From: Maribacter sp. HTCC2170
GTDB taxonomy: Bacteria; Bacteroidota; Bacteroidia; Flavobacteriales; Flavobacteriaceae
Direction of reading: 5' to 3'
NCBI RefSeq assembly: GCF_000153165.2
Contig: NC_014472.1
Coordinates: 2,221,001 to 2,285,000, forward strand
Length of the DNA: 64,000 nucleotides
Shown: piece after piece, positions 1 to 8,507 of the stretch
How positions within the stretch are numbered: the stretch's first letter is position 1
Layout: every line of letters starts with the position of its first letter
The notes under the pieces: generated by a model
Told to the model about the DNA's origin: nothing
The model's input: only the letters and a program-made list of their open reading frames with translations
Databases searched by the model: none
Program-made: the position numbers and the translations under genes

Positions 1-926
1 TTACGGAATTATCCAAGAATTATGGAGACAATTTAGTGCTCCAAAATATTGATATGTTATTGGAACGGGATAGTAAAACTGCTTTTGTGGGGCAAAATGG
101 ACAAGGTAAATCAACTCTGGCTAAAATAATGGTGGGTGAATTGGAACATGAAGGTATGTGCAAATTGGGGCATAATGTACAGATAGGCTATTTTGCCCAA
201 AACCAAGCTGAGTATCTAGATGGTAGAAAAACGGTTTTAGATACAATGATAGACGCGGCAAATGAAAAGAACAGAAGTAAGGTGCGCGATATATTGGGGT
301 CTTTTCTTTTTAGAGGCGAGGAGGTAGATAAATATGTGAAGGTGCTTTCAGGTGGTGAGCGTAACAGACTGGCCTTGGCCAAAATGTTGCTGCAACCTTT
401 TAATGTACTGGTTATGGATGAGCCTACCAACCACCTCGATATTAAATCTAAGAATGTATTGAAACAAGCCTTGCAAAATTTTGAGGGTACTTTGATTCTT
501 GTTTCTCATGACAGAGACTTTCTGCAAGGGCTGACTAATAAAGTTTATGAATTCAGAGATAGGAAAATAAAAGAGTATTTGGGTGATATAGATTTTTATT
601 TGGAACAGCGAAAAGCGGCAGATTTCAGGGCTATAGAAAAGGAAAAAAAAGAAAGTGTCAAGAGAGTTAAGACAGATAAGCAATCCAATTCCTTTGAAGC
701 TCAAAAGAAATTAAAATCACTTAAGAACAAACTAAGTACTATAGAAAGTAAAATAGCATCATTAGAAAAAGAGATTAAGACTATAGATCATGATTTATTA
801 ATGGATTATGACACAACTATAGCAAAACCGGATTTTTTTGACTCCTATCAAGGTAAGAAGAAAAGTTTGGAAGAACTTATGGAGCGATGGGAAAAAATAA
901 CCATTGATTTGGAGGAATACAATTAA
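1..926 (+). CDS. ABC-F family ATPase, C-terminal half (truncated by window start)
   Basis: Only the second nucleotide-binding domain and the C-terminal coiled coil are present. The reading frame is open from the first complete codon at position 3, so the GTG at 36 is internal and the gene begins outside the window. Visible motifs are Walker A (GQNGQGKST), the signature LSGGERNRLALAK, Walker B with MDEPTNHLD, and the switch His in SHDRDF. After about residue 200 the protein is Lys/Glu-rich and predicted coiled coil, as in Uup/EttA-type proteins. ABC-F members have no membrane domain and act on ribosomes or nucleic acid. Which subfamily this is (EttA, Uup, or a resistance type) cannot be decided without the N-terminal half. 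Confidence 0.9.
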   Translation, partial: TELSKNYGDNLVLQNIDMLLERDSKTAFVGQNGQGKSTLAKIMVGELEHEGMCKLGHNVQIGYFAQNQAEYLDGRKTVLDTMIDAANEKNRSKVRDILGSFLFRGEEVDKYVKVLSGGERNRLALAKMLLQPFNVLVMDEPTNHLDIKSKNVLKQALQNFEGTLILVSHDRDFLQGLTNKVYEFRDRKIKEYLGDIDFYLEQRKAADFRAIEKEKKESVKRVKTDKQSNSFEAQKKLKSLKNKLSTIESKIASLEKEIKTIDHDLLMDYDTTIAKPDFFDSYQGKKKSLEELMERWEKITIDLEEYN

Positions 927-1011
927 TTATTACTTGAGGTTCCTTTATTTTTTTCCTACACCACACATTTTATTACTTTCACAACATTGAAGGGCGCTTT
1001 AACGATAAAAG

Positions 1012-1043
1012 TTGCATTTTGACCGTTATTGATATTAAATTTG
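1012..1043 (+). promoter_or_regulatory. Bacteroidota-type promoter for the LRR gene
   Basis: A TTG element (1012-1014) lies 21 bases ahead of a perfect TAnnTTTG match, TAAATTTG (1036-1043). This is the -33/-7 arrangement known for Bacteroidota. The predicted transcription start is about 40 bases before the LRR gene. Confidence 0.55.
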
Positions 1044-1087
1044 TAGGGTAATTCCTAATATTTTAGATTACAGGAAAAGCATATTGA

Positions 1088-1975
1088 ATGATGGGTGTTA
1101 TGAAAAAAATGTTTTGTTTATTGGTGATGGGCGTTTTGTTCGGCAATATAATGTTAGCTGAAATTTCTATTGAGGAAAAGCAGGCGTTAATTGATTTATA
1201 TGAAAGCACTAATGGCGACGGATGGAAGAATTCCTGGGATGTTAATTCATCTTATAGTACTTGGTATGGTGTTAAAGTGGTCAATGATCAGGTGGTTGAA
1301 ATTAACCTGTTTCATAATAACTTATCTGGGACTTTACCGCAGAGTATTTCTAAACTTGTTCATTTACGAAAATTGAATTTGGCATTTAATTCAATAACCG
1401 GCCAACTTCCTAATGGTATTGGATTATTGGCAGAGATGAGAGTTTTTAAATTAGAAATGAACCGTTTAAAAGGACAAATACCTAACTCAATTGGTATGAT
1501 GGTTAAGCTTGAAGAATTTTCCATATACAATAACTTTATTTCAGGAAGTATTCCTGAAAGCATGGGAAATCTTAAAAATTTAAGAATACTGAACCTTTCT
1601 AGTAATAACCTTAAAGGTGCAATTCCTAATTCGTTGGGAAGCCTTATTAAATTAGAAAACCTAGGTCTTTTTGAGAATGGATTGGACGGTGAAATTCCTA
1701 AAGAGATAGGGAATTTGACAGGGCTAAAGGAGTTGGTATTGGCAAATAATCAATTAGGAGGTGAGATTCCTGCCGAATTTGGACAATTGGCCAGTTTGGA
1801 AGTTTTTCAAATTCAAAATAACAATTTCAATTCATTTGAGAATTTAGGAATGATGGATACACAGGGAATTTTGGTTTTTGATTACGATAAGGATGAGGGA
1901 AATATAGATTTTAAAGATATTAATTTTAGCAAAACTAGGATGGCAGACACAAAGTTTGAAGATGTTGATGATTAG
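1088..1975 (+). CDS. exported leucine-rich-repeat protein, plant-type LRR
   Basis: A 295-residue protein with an N-terminal signal peptide (MKKMFCLLVMGVLFGNIMLA). Residues about 27-75 resemble the cap that precedes plant-type LRRs (ALIDLYESTNGDGWKNSW). Seven to eight 24-residue repeats of the form LxxLxxLxLxxNxLxGxIPxxIG follow. The C-terminal 45 residues are acidic and not repetitive, and no sorting domain is seen. Such proteins are secreted or surface-bound and bind proteins or glycans; no enzyme domain is present. Translation could start at the ATG at 1088 or at the in-frame ATG at 1100, which gives a cleaner signal peptide. It stands alone, with its own promoter and terminator. Confidence 0.85.
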   Translation: MMGVMKKMFCLLVMGVLFGNIMLAEISIEEKQALIDLYESTNGDGWKNSWDVNSSYSTWYGVKVVNDQVVEINLFHNNLSGTLPQSISKLVHLRKLNLAFNSITGQLPNGIGLLAEMRVFKLEMNRLKGQIPNSIGMMVKLEEFSIYNNFISGSIPESMGNLKNLRILNLSSNNLKGAIPNSLGSLIKLENLGLFENGLDGEIPKEIGNLTGLKELVLANNQLGGEIPAEFGQLASLEVFQIQNNNFNSFENLGMMDTQGILVFDYDKDEGNIDFKDINFSKTRMADTKFEDVDD

Positions 1976-2006
1976 TAAGTGATTCATAGTTTTAGTTAGT
2001 TTGTTT

Positions 2007-2032
2007 AAAGGGATGCGAAAGCATCCCTTTTT
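2007..2032 (+). terminator. rho-independent terminator after the LRR gene
   Basis: A perfect 10-bp stem (AAAGGGATGC / GCATCCCTTT) closed by a GAAA tetraloop and followed by T residues lies 31 bases after the LRR stop codon. Confidence 0.85.
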
Positions 2033-2053
2033 CAATTTTGTTTAGTAAATTTT

Positions 2054-2083
2054 TAACATTAGTTGTATATGCAACTAATGTTA
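2054..2083. promoter_or_regulatory. palindromic operator upstream of the marR-RND operon
   Basis: Perfect inverted repeat with 12-bp arms (TAACATTAGTTG / CAACTAATGTTA) and a 6-base centre. It ends 19 bases before the MarR start codon and 7 bases before the -7 element. Its size and symmetry fit a dimeric winged-helix repressor site, so autoregulation by the MarR product is the natural inference. Confidence 0.65.
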
Positions 2084-2090
2084 TTTTTTG

Positions 2091-2098
2091 TAGTTTCG
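2091..2098 (+). promoter_or_regulatory. probable -7 element, marR-RND operon
   Basis: TAGTTTCG is a 7-of-8 match to TAnnTTTG. Transcription would begin within a few bases of the GTG start at 2103, giving a nearly leaderless message. An in-frame TAG at 2091 excludes any start further upstream. Confidence 0.45.
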
Positions 2099-2102
2099 CC
2101 CG

Positions 2103-2567
2103 GTGAAATCGAAGGATAACTATATAGATTTTGAAAATTCAATTGGTCCGTGGTTAGGAAAAACTTCTAAGATTCTTGATTATCATTTGCTTGAACTTTT
2201 TTCAAAGCAAGGATTGGATTTAAGTAAGGAGCAAATGATCACATTAAAGAAGCTGCATGATAAAGATGGTCTTAACCAGAATGAGTTGGCATTTCTTACT
2301 TTTCGTGATAAGTCCTCGTTGGCTCGTTTACTATCTAAAATGGAAAAGAAAGGATTTATATTAAGAAAGAAGGGTAAAGAGGATAAGAGGATCAATGAGG
2401 TGTTCTTAACACAAAGAGGTCGGGAGGTTTTTAAACAAACAATTCCTATTCTAAAGGGATTTATCACAAGGATGGAGCAGAATATTTCTATTGAAGAGAA
2501 AAGAAAAGTAATTGGAATACTAAAAAAAGTGCAATTTAATTTCACGCAGGAAAAGGCAGCGTTATAA
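2103..2567 (+). CDS. MarR family transcriptional regulator
   Basis: A 154-residue winged-helix protein of normal MarR length. The DNA-binding region runs from about residue 50 to 105, with a recognition-helix area around FRDKSSLARLLSKMEKKGFI and the wing KKGKEDKRINEVFLT, ending in the usual RG-x-E motif. The start is GTG, the only possible one near the 5' end because of an in-frame stop 12 bases upstream; the next Met is residue 41, inside the fold. It is the first gene of the RND efflux operon (8 bases before the adaptor) and sits behind a strong palindrome. It probably represses the operon and releases on binding a small, possibly toxic, ligand. The ligand is unknown. Confidence 0.9.
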   Translation: MKSKDNYIDFENSIGPWLGKTSKILDYHLLELFSKQGLDLSKEQMITLKKLHDKDGLNQNELAFLTFRDKSSLARLLSKMEKKGFILRKKGKEDKRINEVFLTQRGREVFKQTIPILKGFITRMEQNISIEEKRKVIGILKKVQFNFTQEKAAL

Positions 2568-2575
2568 CCAACATT

Positions 2576-3718
2576 ATGAGAAAGTTAATATTAAGTGTTT
2601 TAGGTGTTTTGCTAATTGTTGCAGCTGTTTTTGCTGCTAAATGGATTATTGATAGTAAAACCAATAAAAGACCAAAAGTTGATAAGGTAATCAAAACGGT
2701 ATTCGTAGAGAACGTGCAAAATGGTACAGTTCCCATAGTGGTGCCGGCCAACGGTAACCTGAAAGCAAAAAACCGTATGGAGCTTTATTCAGAGGTTCAA
2801 GGTGTTTTTAGAAGAGGTAATAAATTGTTTCGCCCCGGACAAAAATATAGAAGGGGTGAAACCGTAATTCGTATTGATGCTTCTGAATATGGTGCAAATG
2901 TGCAATCGGCCAAAAGTAATCTTTATAATCAGCTGACTTCAATTATGCCTGATTTAAGATTGGATTATCCAGATATTTTCCCCAAATGGCAAGCATACTT
3001 GACTGGTTTTGATATGGCTAAGACCACACCTGAACTTCCAAAAATGAGTACTGAAAAAGAAAAATTCTTTATTTCGGGTCGCGGTATTCTAACCACGTAT
3101 TACAATGTTAAGAATATGGAGCAGCGTTTGTTAAAATATAGGATTGGAGCGCCGTTTGATGGTGTTTTGACAGATGCATTGGTTACTGAGGGGACATTAA
3201 TACGAGCTGGGCAAAAATTAGGTGAATTCATAAACGTAGGCATTTATGAGCTAGAAGTTGCCGTCAGCAAAAATTATAGTGACCTACTAGAAATTGGGAA
3301 ACAAGTAGAACTCACCAATCTTGATAATACAAAAACATATTTGGGTAAAGTCAACCGTATCAACGGTAGTGTTGACCAAGCCACACAAACTATCCGGGCC
3401 TTTATTGAAGTAAAAGATAAAAACCTAAGAGAAGGTATGTATTTAGAGGCGAACTTAGATGCCAAAGAAGAAATCGAGGCGATTGAAATTGATAGGAATC
3501 TATTGTTGGAAAACAACCAAATGTTTATTGTCCGCGATTCAATATTGGATTTAATAGATGTTGACCCTGTTTATTTTTCGGATAAAAAAGTAGTCTTAAA
3601 AGGAGTTCCCAACGGCACTACAATATTAAGTAAGCCGCTGATGGGTGCTTATACTGGAATGTTGGTTAAAAAATATGAAGCGAAAGCTAACGTTGAATCA
3701 GCAAAACCTGGAATGTAA
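2576..3718 (+). CDS. RND efflux periplasmic adaptor subunit (HlyD/MFP family)
   Basis: A 380-residue membrane fusion protein. It has an N-terminal signal-anchor (residues 4-22), a lipoyl-like half at about 60-105, a short helical hairpin region of about 80 residues, the second lipoyl half (GAPFDGVLTDALVTEGTLI), and beta-barrel and membrane-proximal domains to the C-terminus. It should bridge the inner-membrane pump and the outer-membrane channel encoded next. The hairpin is short and interrupted by prolines, unlike the long AcrA coiled coil. The stop codon overlaps the pump start by one base, which implies translational coupling. Substrates cannot be read from the sequence. Confidence 0.9.
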   Translation: MRKLILSVLGVLLIVAAVFAAKWIIDSKTNKRPKVDKVIKTVFVENVQNGTVPIVVPANGNLKAKNRMELYSEVQGVFRRGNKLFRPGQKYRRGETVIRIDASEYGANVQSAKSNLYNQLTSIMPDLRLDYPDIFPKWQAYLTGFDMAKTTPELPKMSTEKEKFFISGRGILTTYYNVKNMEQRLLKYRIGAPFDGVLTDALVTEGTLIRAGQKLGEFINVGIYELEVAVSKNYSDLLEIGKQVELTNLDNTKTYLGKVNRINGSVDQATQTIRAFIEVKDKNLREGMYLEANLDAKEEIEAIEIDRNLLLENNQMFIVRDSILDLIDVDPVYFSDKKVVLKGVPNGTTILSKPLMGAYTGMLVKKYEAKANVESAKPGM

Positions 3719-6700
3719 TGAGGAATGTAATCTCGTATTTTATTAAGTACCATGTAGCGGTCAATGTTATTATCATTGCTTTTGGCATATTTGGGGTACT
3801 TGGAGCCCTTTCTTTAAAGTCATCATTTTTCCCTTTAACAGATTCAAAAAATGTCTTTATAAACATTACATATCCTGGTGCTTCGCCTCAAGAAGTTGAG
3901 GAAGGTATTGTTCTGAAGATTGAGGATAACTTAAAAGGCCTAGAAGGTGTCGACCGAGTTACTTCTACTTCGAGAGAAAACAGCGGTAGTATCAATGTAG
4001 AGATTGAAAAGGGGAGGGATATAGATTTCATGCTTTTGCAGGTTAAGAATGCTGTAGACCGCGTGCCAACTTTTCCAACGGGTATGGAACCTTTAATCGT
4101 GTCCAAGTTGGAAGCGATACGACAGACGATAAGCTTCGCTATTAGTGGGGAAAACGTACCTCTGGCTACATTAAAACAAATTGGGAGACAAATTGAAAAC
4201 GATATTAGGGCGATTGAAGGTATCTCGCAAATTACCATTTCTGGTTATCCACAGGAAGAAATAGAAATTGCCGTTAATGAGAATAGCTTGCTGGCCTATA
4301 ATCTTTCATTTACCGATGTTTCGAGAGCTGTAGGGAATGCCAATATCTTGGTTACCGGTGGTAATATTAAAACCAGCGCTGAGGAGTATCTGATCCGTGC
4401 TAATAATAGATCATATTACGGTAATGAACTTTCAAATATTATTGTAAAAGCTGATCCTAATGGCCAAACTATTCGTCTGAAAGATGTGGCAATTATTCGT
4501 GATCGATTCTCAGAAACTCCAAATGCGTCATATTTTAATGGAAACATGTCGGTCAGTACGACAATAACCAGTACAAACACCGAAGATTTAATCGATTCGG
4601 CTCAAAAGGTGAGGGATTATGTTGATGATTTCAATCAAAAATATGCTAATGTTCAGTTGAGTGTAGTAAGTGATCAATCAAAGACATTGACTCAGAGAAC
4701 TGAATTGTTGACTGAAAATGCCATAATGGGTATAGCATTGGTACTGTTGTTTCTTTCCTTGTTCTTGAATACAAGATTGGCTTTTTGGGTGGCATTTGGG
4801 CTCCCCATTGCCTTTTTGGGCATGTTCGTTTTTGCCGGTTTTTTCAACGTTACAATCAATGTACTGTCCTTGTTTGGGATGATTATTGTAATCGGTATCC
4901 TAGTTGATGATGGAATTGTGATTGCCGAAAATATTTATCAGCATTATGAAAAAGGTAAATCTCCTATACAGGCAGCTGTCGATGGTACGATGGAAGTAAT
5001 TCCTCCCATAGTTTCTGCAATTATTACAACGATCTTGGCTTTTTCTATCTTTTTGTTTTTAGACGGTAGAATTGGCGAATTTTTTGGTGAGGTTTCTGTT
5101 ATTGTGATTTTGACACTTGTGGTTTCCTTGGTTGAGGCCCTTATTATTCTTCCAGCGCATTTGGCACATTCCAAGGCATTGCAGCCTGTAGATAAAAAAG
5201 AAAAAACGGGTATTGCAGCCGCTTTTGCCAAGCTTAGAGTCATTAATCAAGCAGGTGATCGTTTTATGAAGTGGATGAGAGACAATTGGTACAGCCCTGT
5301 ACTAAAGTTTGCTTTGAAATACAAGATGTTGACTTTCGGGATTTTTGCAATGTTATTGATTTTGACTTTTGGGTCTATTGGTGGAGGGATAATAAGAACA
5401 TCTTTTTTCCCGCAAATAGCTAGCGATAGGGTGCAGGTTGAGTTACTCATGCCGAATGGGACAAATGAAAAAGTAACCGATTCCATAATTTCATTGATAG
5501 AGGAAAAGGCAGAAATAGTAAATCAAGAACTTACTGAAGAGTACTTGAAAGGCACAGAGAATGTTCTTTTTGAGAATGTGATTAGAAGGGTAGGGCCAGG
5601 CTCATCGGCCGCTACTTTAACCATTAATTTACTTCCTGGAGAGGAAAGACCGGATGCGGTAAGATCTAGTTTGGTTTCAGGTCGTTTAAGGGAATTGGTT
5701 GGTCCGGTTATTGGAGTTGAAAGTTTAATTTATGGATCTGGTGGTAATTTTGGAGGAGACCCGGTTTCAGTTTCTCTTCTAGGTAATAATATTGAAGAAT
5801 TAAAAGCCGCCAAGAATGAACTAAAGACTGCCATGGTCAATAATTCAGCTCTTAAAGATGTTGCGGACAATGACCCGGCCGGTATCAAGGAAATACGATT
5901 GGAGCTTAAAGACAATGCGTATTTATTGGGATTGGATTTAAGAACAATTATGAATCAAGTAAGAGCTGGTTTCTTTGGGACACAAGCTCAACGATTTCAG
6001 CGAGGACAAGATGAAATAAGGGTTTGGGTACGTTATGATCGTGACAATAGATCCTCAATTGCAGATTTGGATGAAATGCGAATTGTTACCCCAAGTGGCA
6101 ATCGTGTTCCCCTAAAAGAAATAGCCAGTTATAGTATAGAAAGGGGAGATGTCGCTATCAACCGATTGGAAGGGAGACGCGAAATTCAAATAACAGCAGA
6201 TTTACAAGATGCCAATACAACTAGTGCAACAGATATAATGGCAGAAATACAAAACGATGTCATGCCAAATATTTTGGCCAAATATGCAACAGTAACTCCT
6301 TCCTACGAAGGTCAGAACAGGGAAGCTGGAAAAATGATGAAATCATTGAATGTTGTAGGGGTTGCGGTTTTGTTGTTGATCTATATTACCATCGCGTTTA
6401 CTTTTAGAAGTTTCAGTCAGCCATTAATGCTATTGTTGCTTGTGCCTTTCAGTATTACAGCCGTGGGATGGGGGCACTGGATTCATGGTTTCCCAATTAA
6501 TATTCTTTCTGGCTTGGGAGTAATTGCACTAATTGGAATTATGGTAAATGATGGACTGGTACTTATAGGTAAATTCAACGGAAACCTGAGACAAGGAATG
6601 AATTTTGATGATGCACTTTATGAAGCAGGGCGATCACGATTCAGGGCTATTTTCTTAACCTCTATTACCACGATAGCAGGTCTTGCACCTTTAATGCTTG

Positions 6701-6942
6701 AAACTAGTAGACAAGCACAATTTTTGATACCAATGGCCATTTCAATCGCATACGGAATTGGTTTCGCAACTGTATTAACCTTAGTGATGCTACCCATATT
6801 TCTTTCTTTCAGTAACAAGGTAAAAGTTAGTACAAAATGGTTGAAAACTGGTAATGAAATCACCAAAGAGGAAGTTGAGAGAGCTATTAAAGAGCAAGCA
6901 GATGAGGCCCATTTGAGTGGCAATCTTTCACAAGGACATTAA
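3718..6942 (+). CDS. efflux RND transporter permease subunit (AcrB/HAE1-like)
   Basis: 1074 residues, normal for an RND pump. TM1 is at residues 10-30. Two large periplasmic loops follow TM1 and TM7, and there are two clusters of membrane helices (about 335-500 and 880-1025). TM4 carries the paired aspartates of the proton relay (GILVDDGIVIAEN, near residue 396). The matching TM10 segment reads GIMVNDGLVLIGKFN, so the Lys found at this place in AcrB is replaced. It exports a drug, metal, lipid or similar compound across both membranes, driven by proton or sodium movement. It is overlapped by the adaptor gene and followed by the TolC-like gene. Specificity is unknown. Confidence 0.93.
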   Translation: MRNVISYFIKYHVAVNVIIIAFGIFGVLGALSLKSSFFPLTDSKNVFINITYPGASPQEVEEGIVLKIEDNLKGLEGVDRVTSTSRENSGSINVEIEKGRDIDFMLLQVKNAVDRVPTFPTGMEPLIVSKLEAIRQTISFAISGENVPLATLKQIGRQIENDIRAIEGISQITISGYPQEEIEIAVNENSLLAYNLSFTDVSRAVGNANILVTGGNIKTSAEEYLIRANNRSYYGNELSNIIVKADPNGQTIRLKDVAIIRDRFSETPNASYFNGNMSVSTTITSTNTEDLIDSAQKVRDYVDDFNQKYANVQLSVVSDQSKTLTQRTELLTENAIMGIALVLLFLSLFLNTRLAFWVAFGLPIAFLGMFVFAGFFNVTINVLSLFGMIIVIGILVDDGIVIAENIYQHYEKGKSPIQAAVDGTMEVIPPIVSAIITTILAFSIFLFLDGRIGEFFGEVSVIVILTLVVSLVEALIILPAHLAHSKALQPVDKKEKTGIAAAFAKLRVINQAGDRFMKWMRDNWYSPVLKFALKYKMLTFGIFAMLLILTFGSIGGGIIRTSFFPQIASDRVQVELLMPNGTNEKVTDSIISLIEEKAEIVNQELTEEYLKGTENVLFENVIRRVGPGSSAATLTINLLPGEERPDAVRSSLVSGRLRELVGPVIGVESLIYGSGGNFGGDPVSVSLLGNNIEELKAAKNELKTAMVNNSALKDVADNDPAGIKEIRLELKDNAYLLGLDLRTIMNQVRAGFFGTQAQRFQRGQDEIRVWVRYDRDNRSSIADLDEMRIVTPSGNRVPLKEIASYSIERGDVAINRLEGRREIQITADLQDANTTSATDIMAEIQNDVMPNILAKYATVTPSYEGQNREAGKMMKSLNVVGVAVLLLIYITIAFTFRSFSQPLMLLLLVPFSITAVGWGHWIHGFPINILSGLGVIALIGIMVNDGLVLIGKFNGNLRQGMNFDDALYEAGRSRFRAIFLTSITTIAGLAPLMLETSRQAQFLIPMAISIAYGIGFATVLTLVMLPIFLSFSNKVKVSTKWLKTGNEITKEEVERAIKEQADEAHLSGNLSQGH

Positions 6943-6968
6943 GTTATAATATACTGAAGTAAAGAATA

Positions 6969-8321
6969 ATGAGAAATAGAATATTTTTTTCAATCTTAAT
7001 TTCAAGTTTGTTTTTCTTGGGAATGCAAGCTCAAGACAAACTACTATCCAAAGAAGAGGCAATGGCTTTGGCATTGGAAAATAACTATGGGATTAATGTG
7101 GCCAAAAACCAAGTTGAAGCTGCAAAAAACAATAAGAGTATATTAAACTCTGGATACCTGCCAACGATCACTGGGACGGCGGGCGCCAATTATAATAGGG
7201 ATGATTCTGTTATTGAATTCCCCGGGCAATTAAATCAAGATGGTACAGCAAGGGCAGATGTTGATATATACAAGGCAGAAGCTCAACGCTATAATTCATC
7301 CTTAACTGCGAACTATACCTTATTTGATGGTTTGGGAAGACATTATAATTTCAAAAAGCTAAAAGAGCAATATCAATTAAGTGAGTTACAAGCAAGGGAG
7401 ACTATTGAGAATACTATGTTGCAATTGTTCAGTGTATATTTTGAAGTCGCAAGACTAACAGAAAACGAGAATGTTCTCAAACAGGCATTGGAGATTTCGA
7501 GGGATCGTTTTAAAAGATCGGAGTATGCTTTTGAATATGGTCAAAATACCAAATTAGATATTCTTAATGCACAGGTTGACATTACCAATGATAGTATTAA
7601 TGTTTTGAATGCAAGGCAAAGATTGGTCAACACAAAGCGTGATCTAAATGTTCTTTTGAACCAGAATTTGAGTGAACTTTATTCGGTAGATACATTGATT
7701 GCATTTGTTCCTATGCTACAATTAGAAGAGTTTATTGAGCAAGCGATGTTAAACAATGTTGCCATGCTGCAAACGGATAAGACATTGAATATAAATGCTT
7801 ATGATATAAAAGTCCAAAAATCAGGTTATTTGCCTAAAGTTGGCTTAAATGGATCATATGGTTGGAATTTGAACCAGAGCGCAGCTTCTGCCTTTTTTCC
7901 GGGTACCAATACTGATACATGGAATTTTGGGTTGGGAGCAAGCCTCACATGGAATCTTTTTGATGGAGGCGGAACTAATGTAAGGGTGAGAAATGCAAAG
8001 ATCGCATTTGAAAACCAAGAACTTTTGAAAAAGCAGATTGAATTGGAAGTAAATCGTGATATACAAAATGCGTTGGCTATTTATGAGAATCGACTCAAGA
8101 TATTTCACATACAGGAACAAAATGTAATAACCAATCAGAATAATTTTGAACGCTCAAAAGAACAGTTTCAATTGGGTAGGATTACTTCAATCGCGTTTAG
8201 ACAGGCGCAGATCAATTTATTGAATGCTCAGACAAATAAGAACTTGGCGAAATATGACGCAAAACTGTCTGAACTTCAGTTATTACAATTAACAGGTCAA
8301 TTGCTAAATGTAGAATTGTAA
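6969..8321 (+). CDS. TolC family outer-membrane efflux channel
   Basis: 450 residues with a clear signal peptide ending in MQAQD. It has two outer-membrane efflux protein repeats, each with long amphipathic helices (around 150-230 and 350-440) and beta segments such as SLTANYTLFDGLGRHYNF and SLTWNLFDGG. It forms the trimeric outer-membrane duct for the RND pump encoded 26 bases upstream. Its length and end agree with the family, and there is no lipobox. It is the last structural gene of the efflux operon and is followed three bases later by a small Cys-rich gene. Confidence 0.92.
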   Translation: MRNRIFFSILISSLFFLGMQAQDKLLSKEEAMALALENNYGINVAKNQVEAAKNNKSILNSGYLPTITGTAGANYNRDDSVIEFPGQLNQDGTARADVDIYKAEAQRYNSSLTANYTLFDGLGRHYNFKKLKEQYQLSELQARETIENTMLQLFSVYFEVARLTENENVLKQALEISRDRFKRSEYAFEYGQNTKLDILNAQVDITNDSINVLNARQRLVNTKRDLNVLLNQNLSELYSVDTLIAFVPMLQLEEFIEQAMLNNVAMLQTDKTLNINAYDIKVQKSGYLPKVGLNGSYGWNLNQSAASAFFPGTNTDTWNFGLGASLTWNLFDGGGTNVRVRNAKIAFENQELLKKQIELEVNRDIQNALAIYENRLKIFHIQEQNVITNQNNFERSKEQFQLGRITSIAFRQAQINLLNAQTNKNLAKYDAKLSELQLLQLTGQLLNVEL

Positions 8322-8323
8322 AA

Positions 8324-8506
8324 GTGTTAGAGCACCATTTTCAATGCCCTTTTTGCTGGGAAGAAATATCTATGTTGATAGACTCTTCAATTAAGTCCCA
8401 AACCTATATCGAGGACTGTGAGATTTGCTGTAATCCTATTGAAATTGTAGCTAGATTTCAAAAAAATGAGCTTGTTGAATTTGGGGCAAAAAGTATAGAA
8501 CAATAG
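8324..8506 (+). CDS. small CPXCG-type cysteine-rich protein
   Basis: 60 residues with two CxxC knuckles, CPFC at residues 8-11 and CEIC at 32-35, which suits binding of one zinc ion. It matches the CPXCG-motif family of small cytoplasmic proteins, whose function is not known. The start is GTG, two bases after the TolC stop, so it is probably translated from the efflux message. It ends one base short of the convergent CotH gene. Confidence 0.8.
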   Translation: MLEHHFQCPFCWEEISMLIDSSIKSQTYIEDCEICCNPIEIVARFQKNELVEFGAKSIEQ

Positions 8507-8507
8507 T

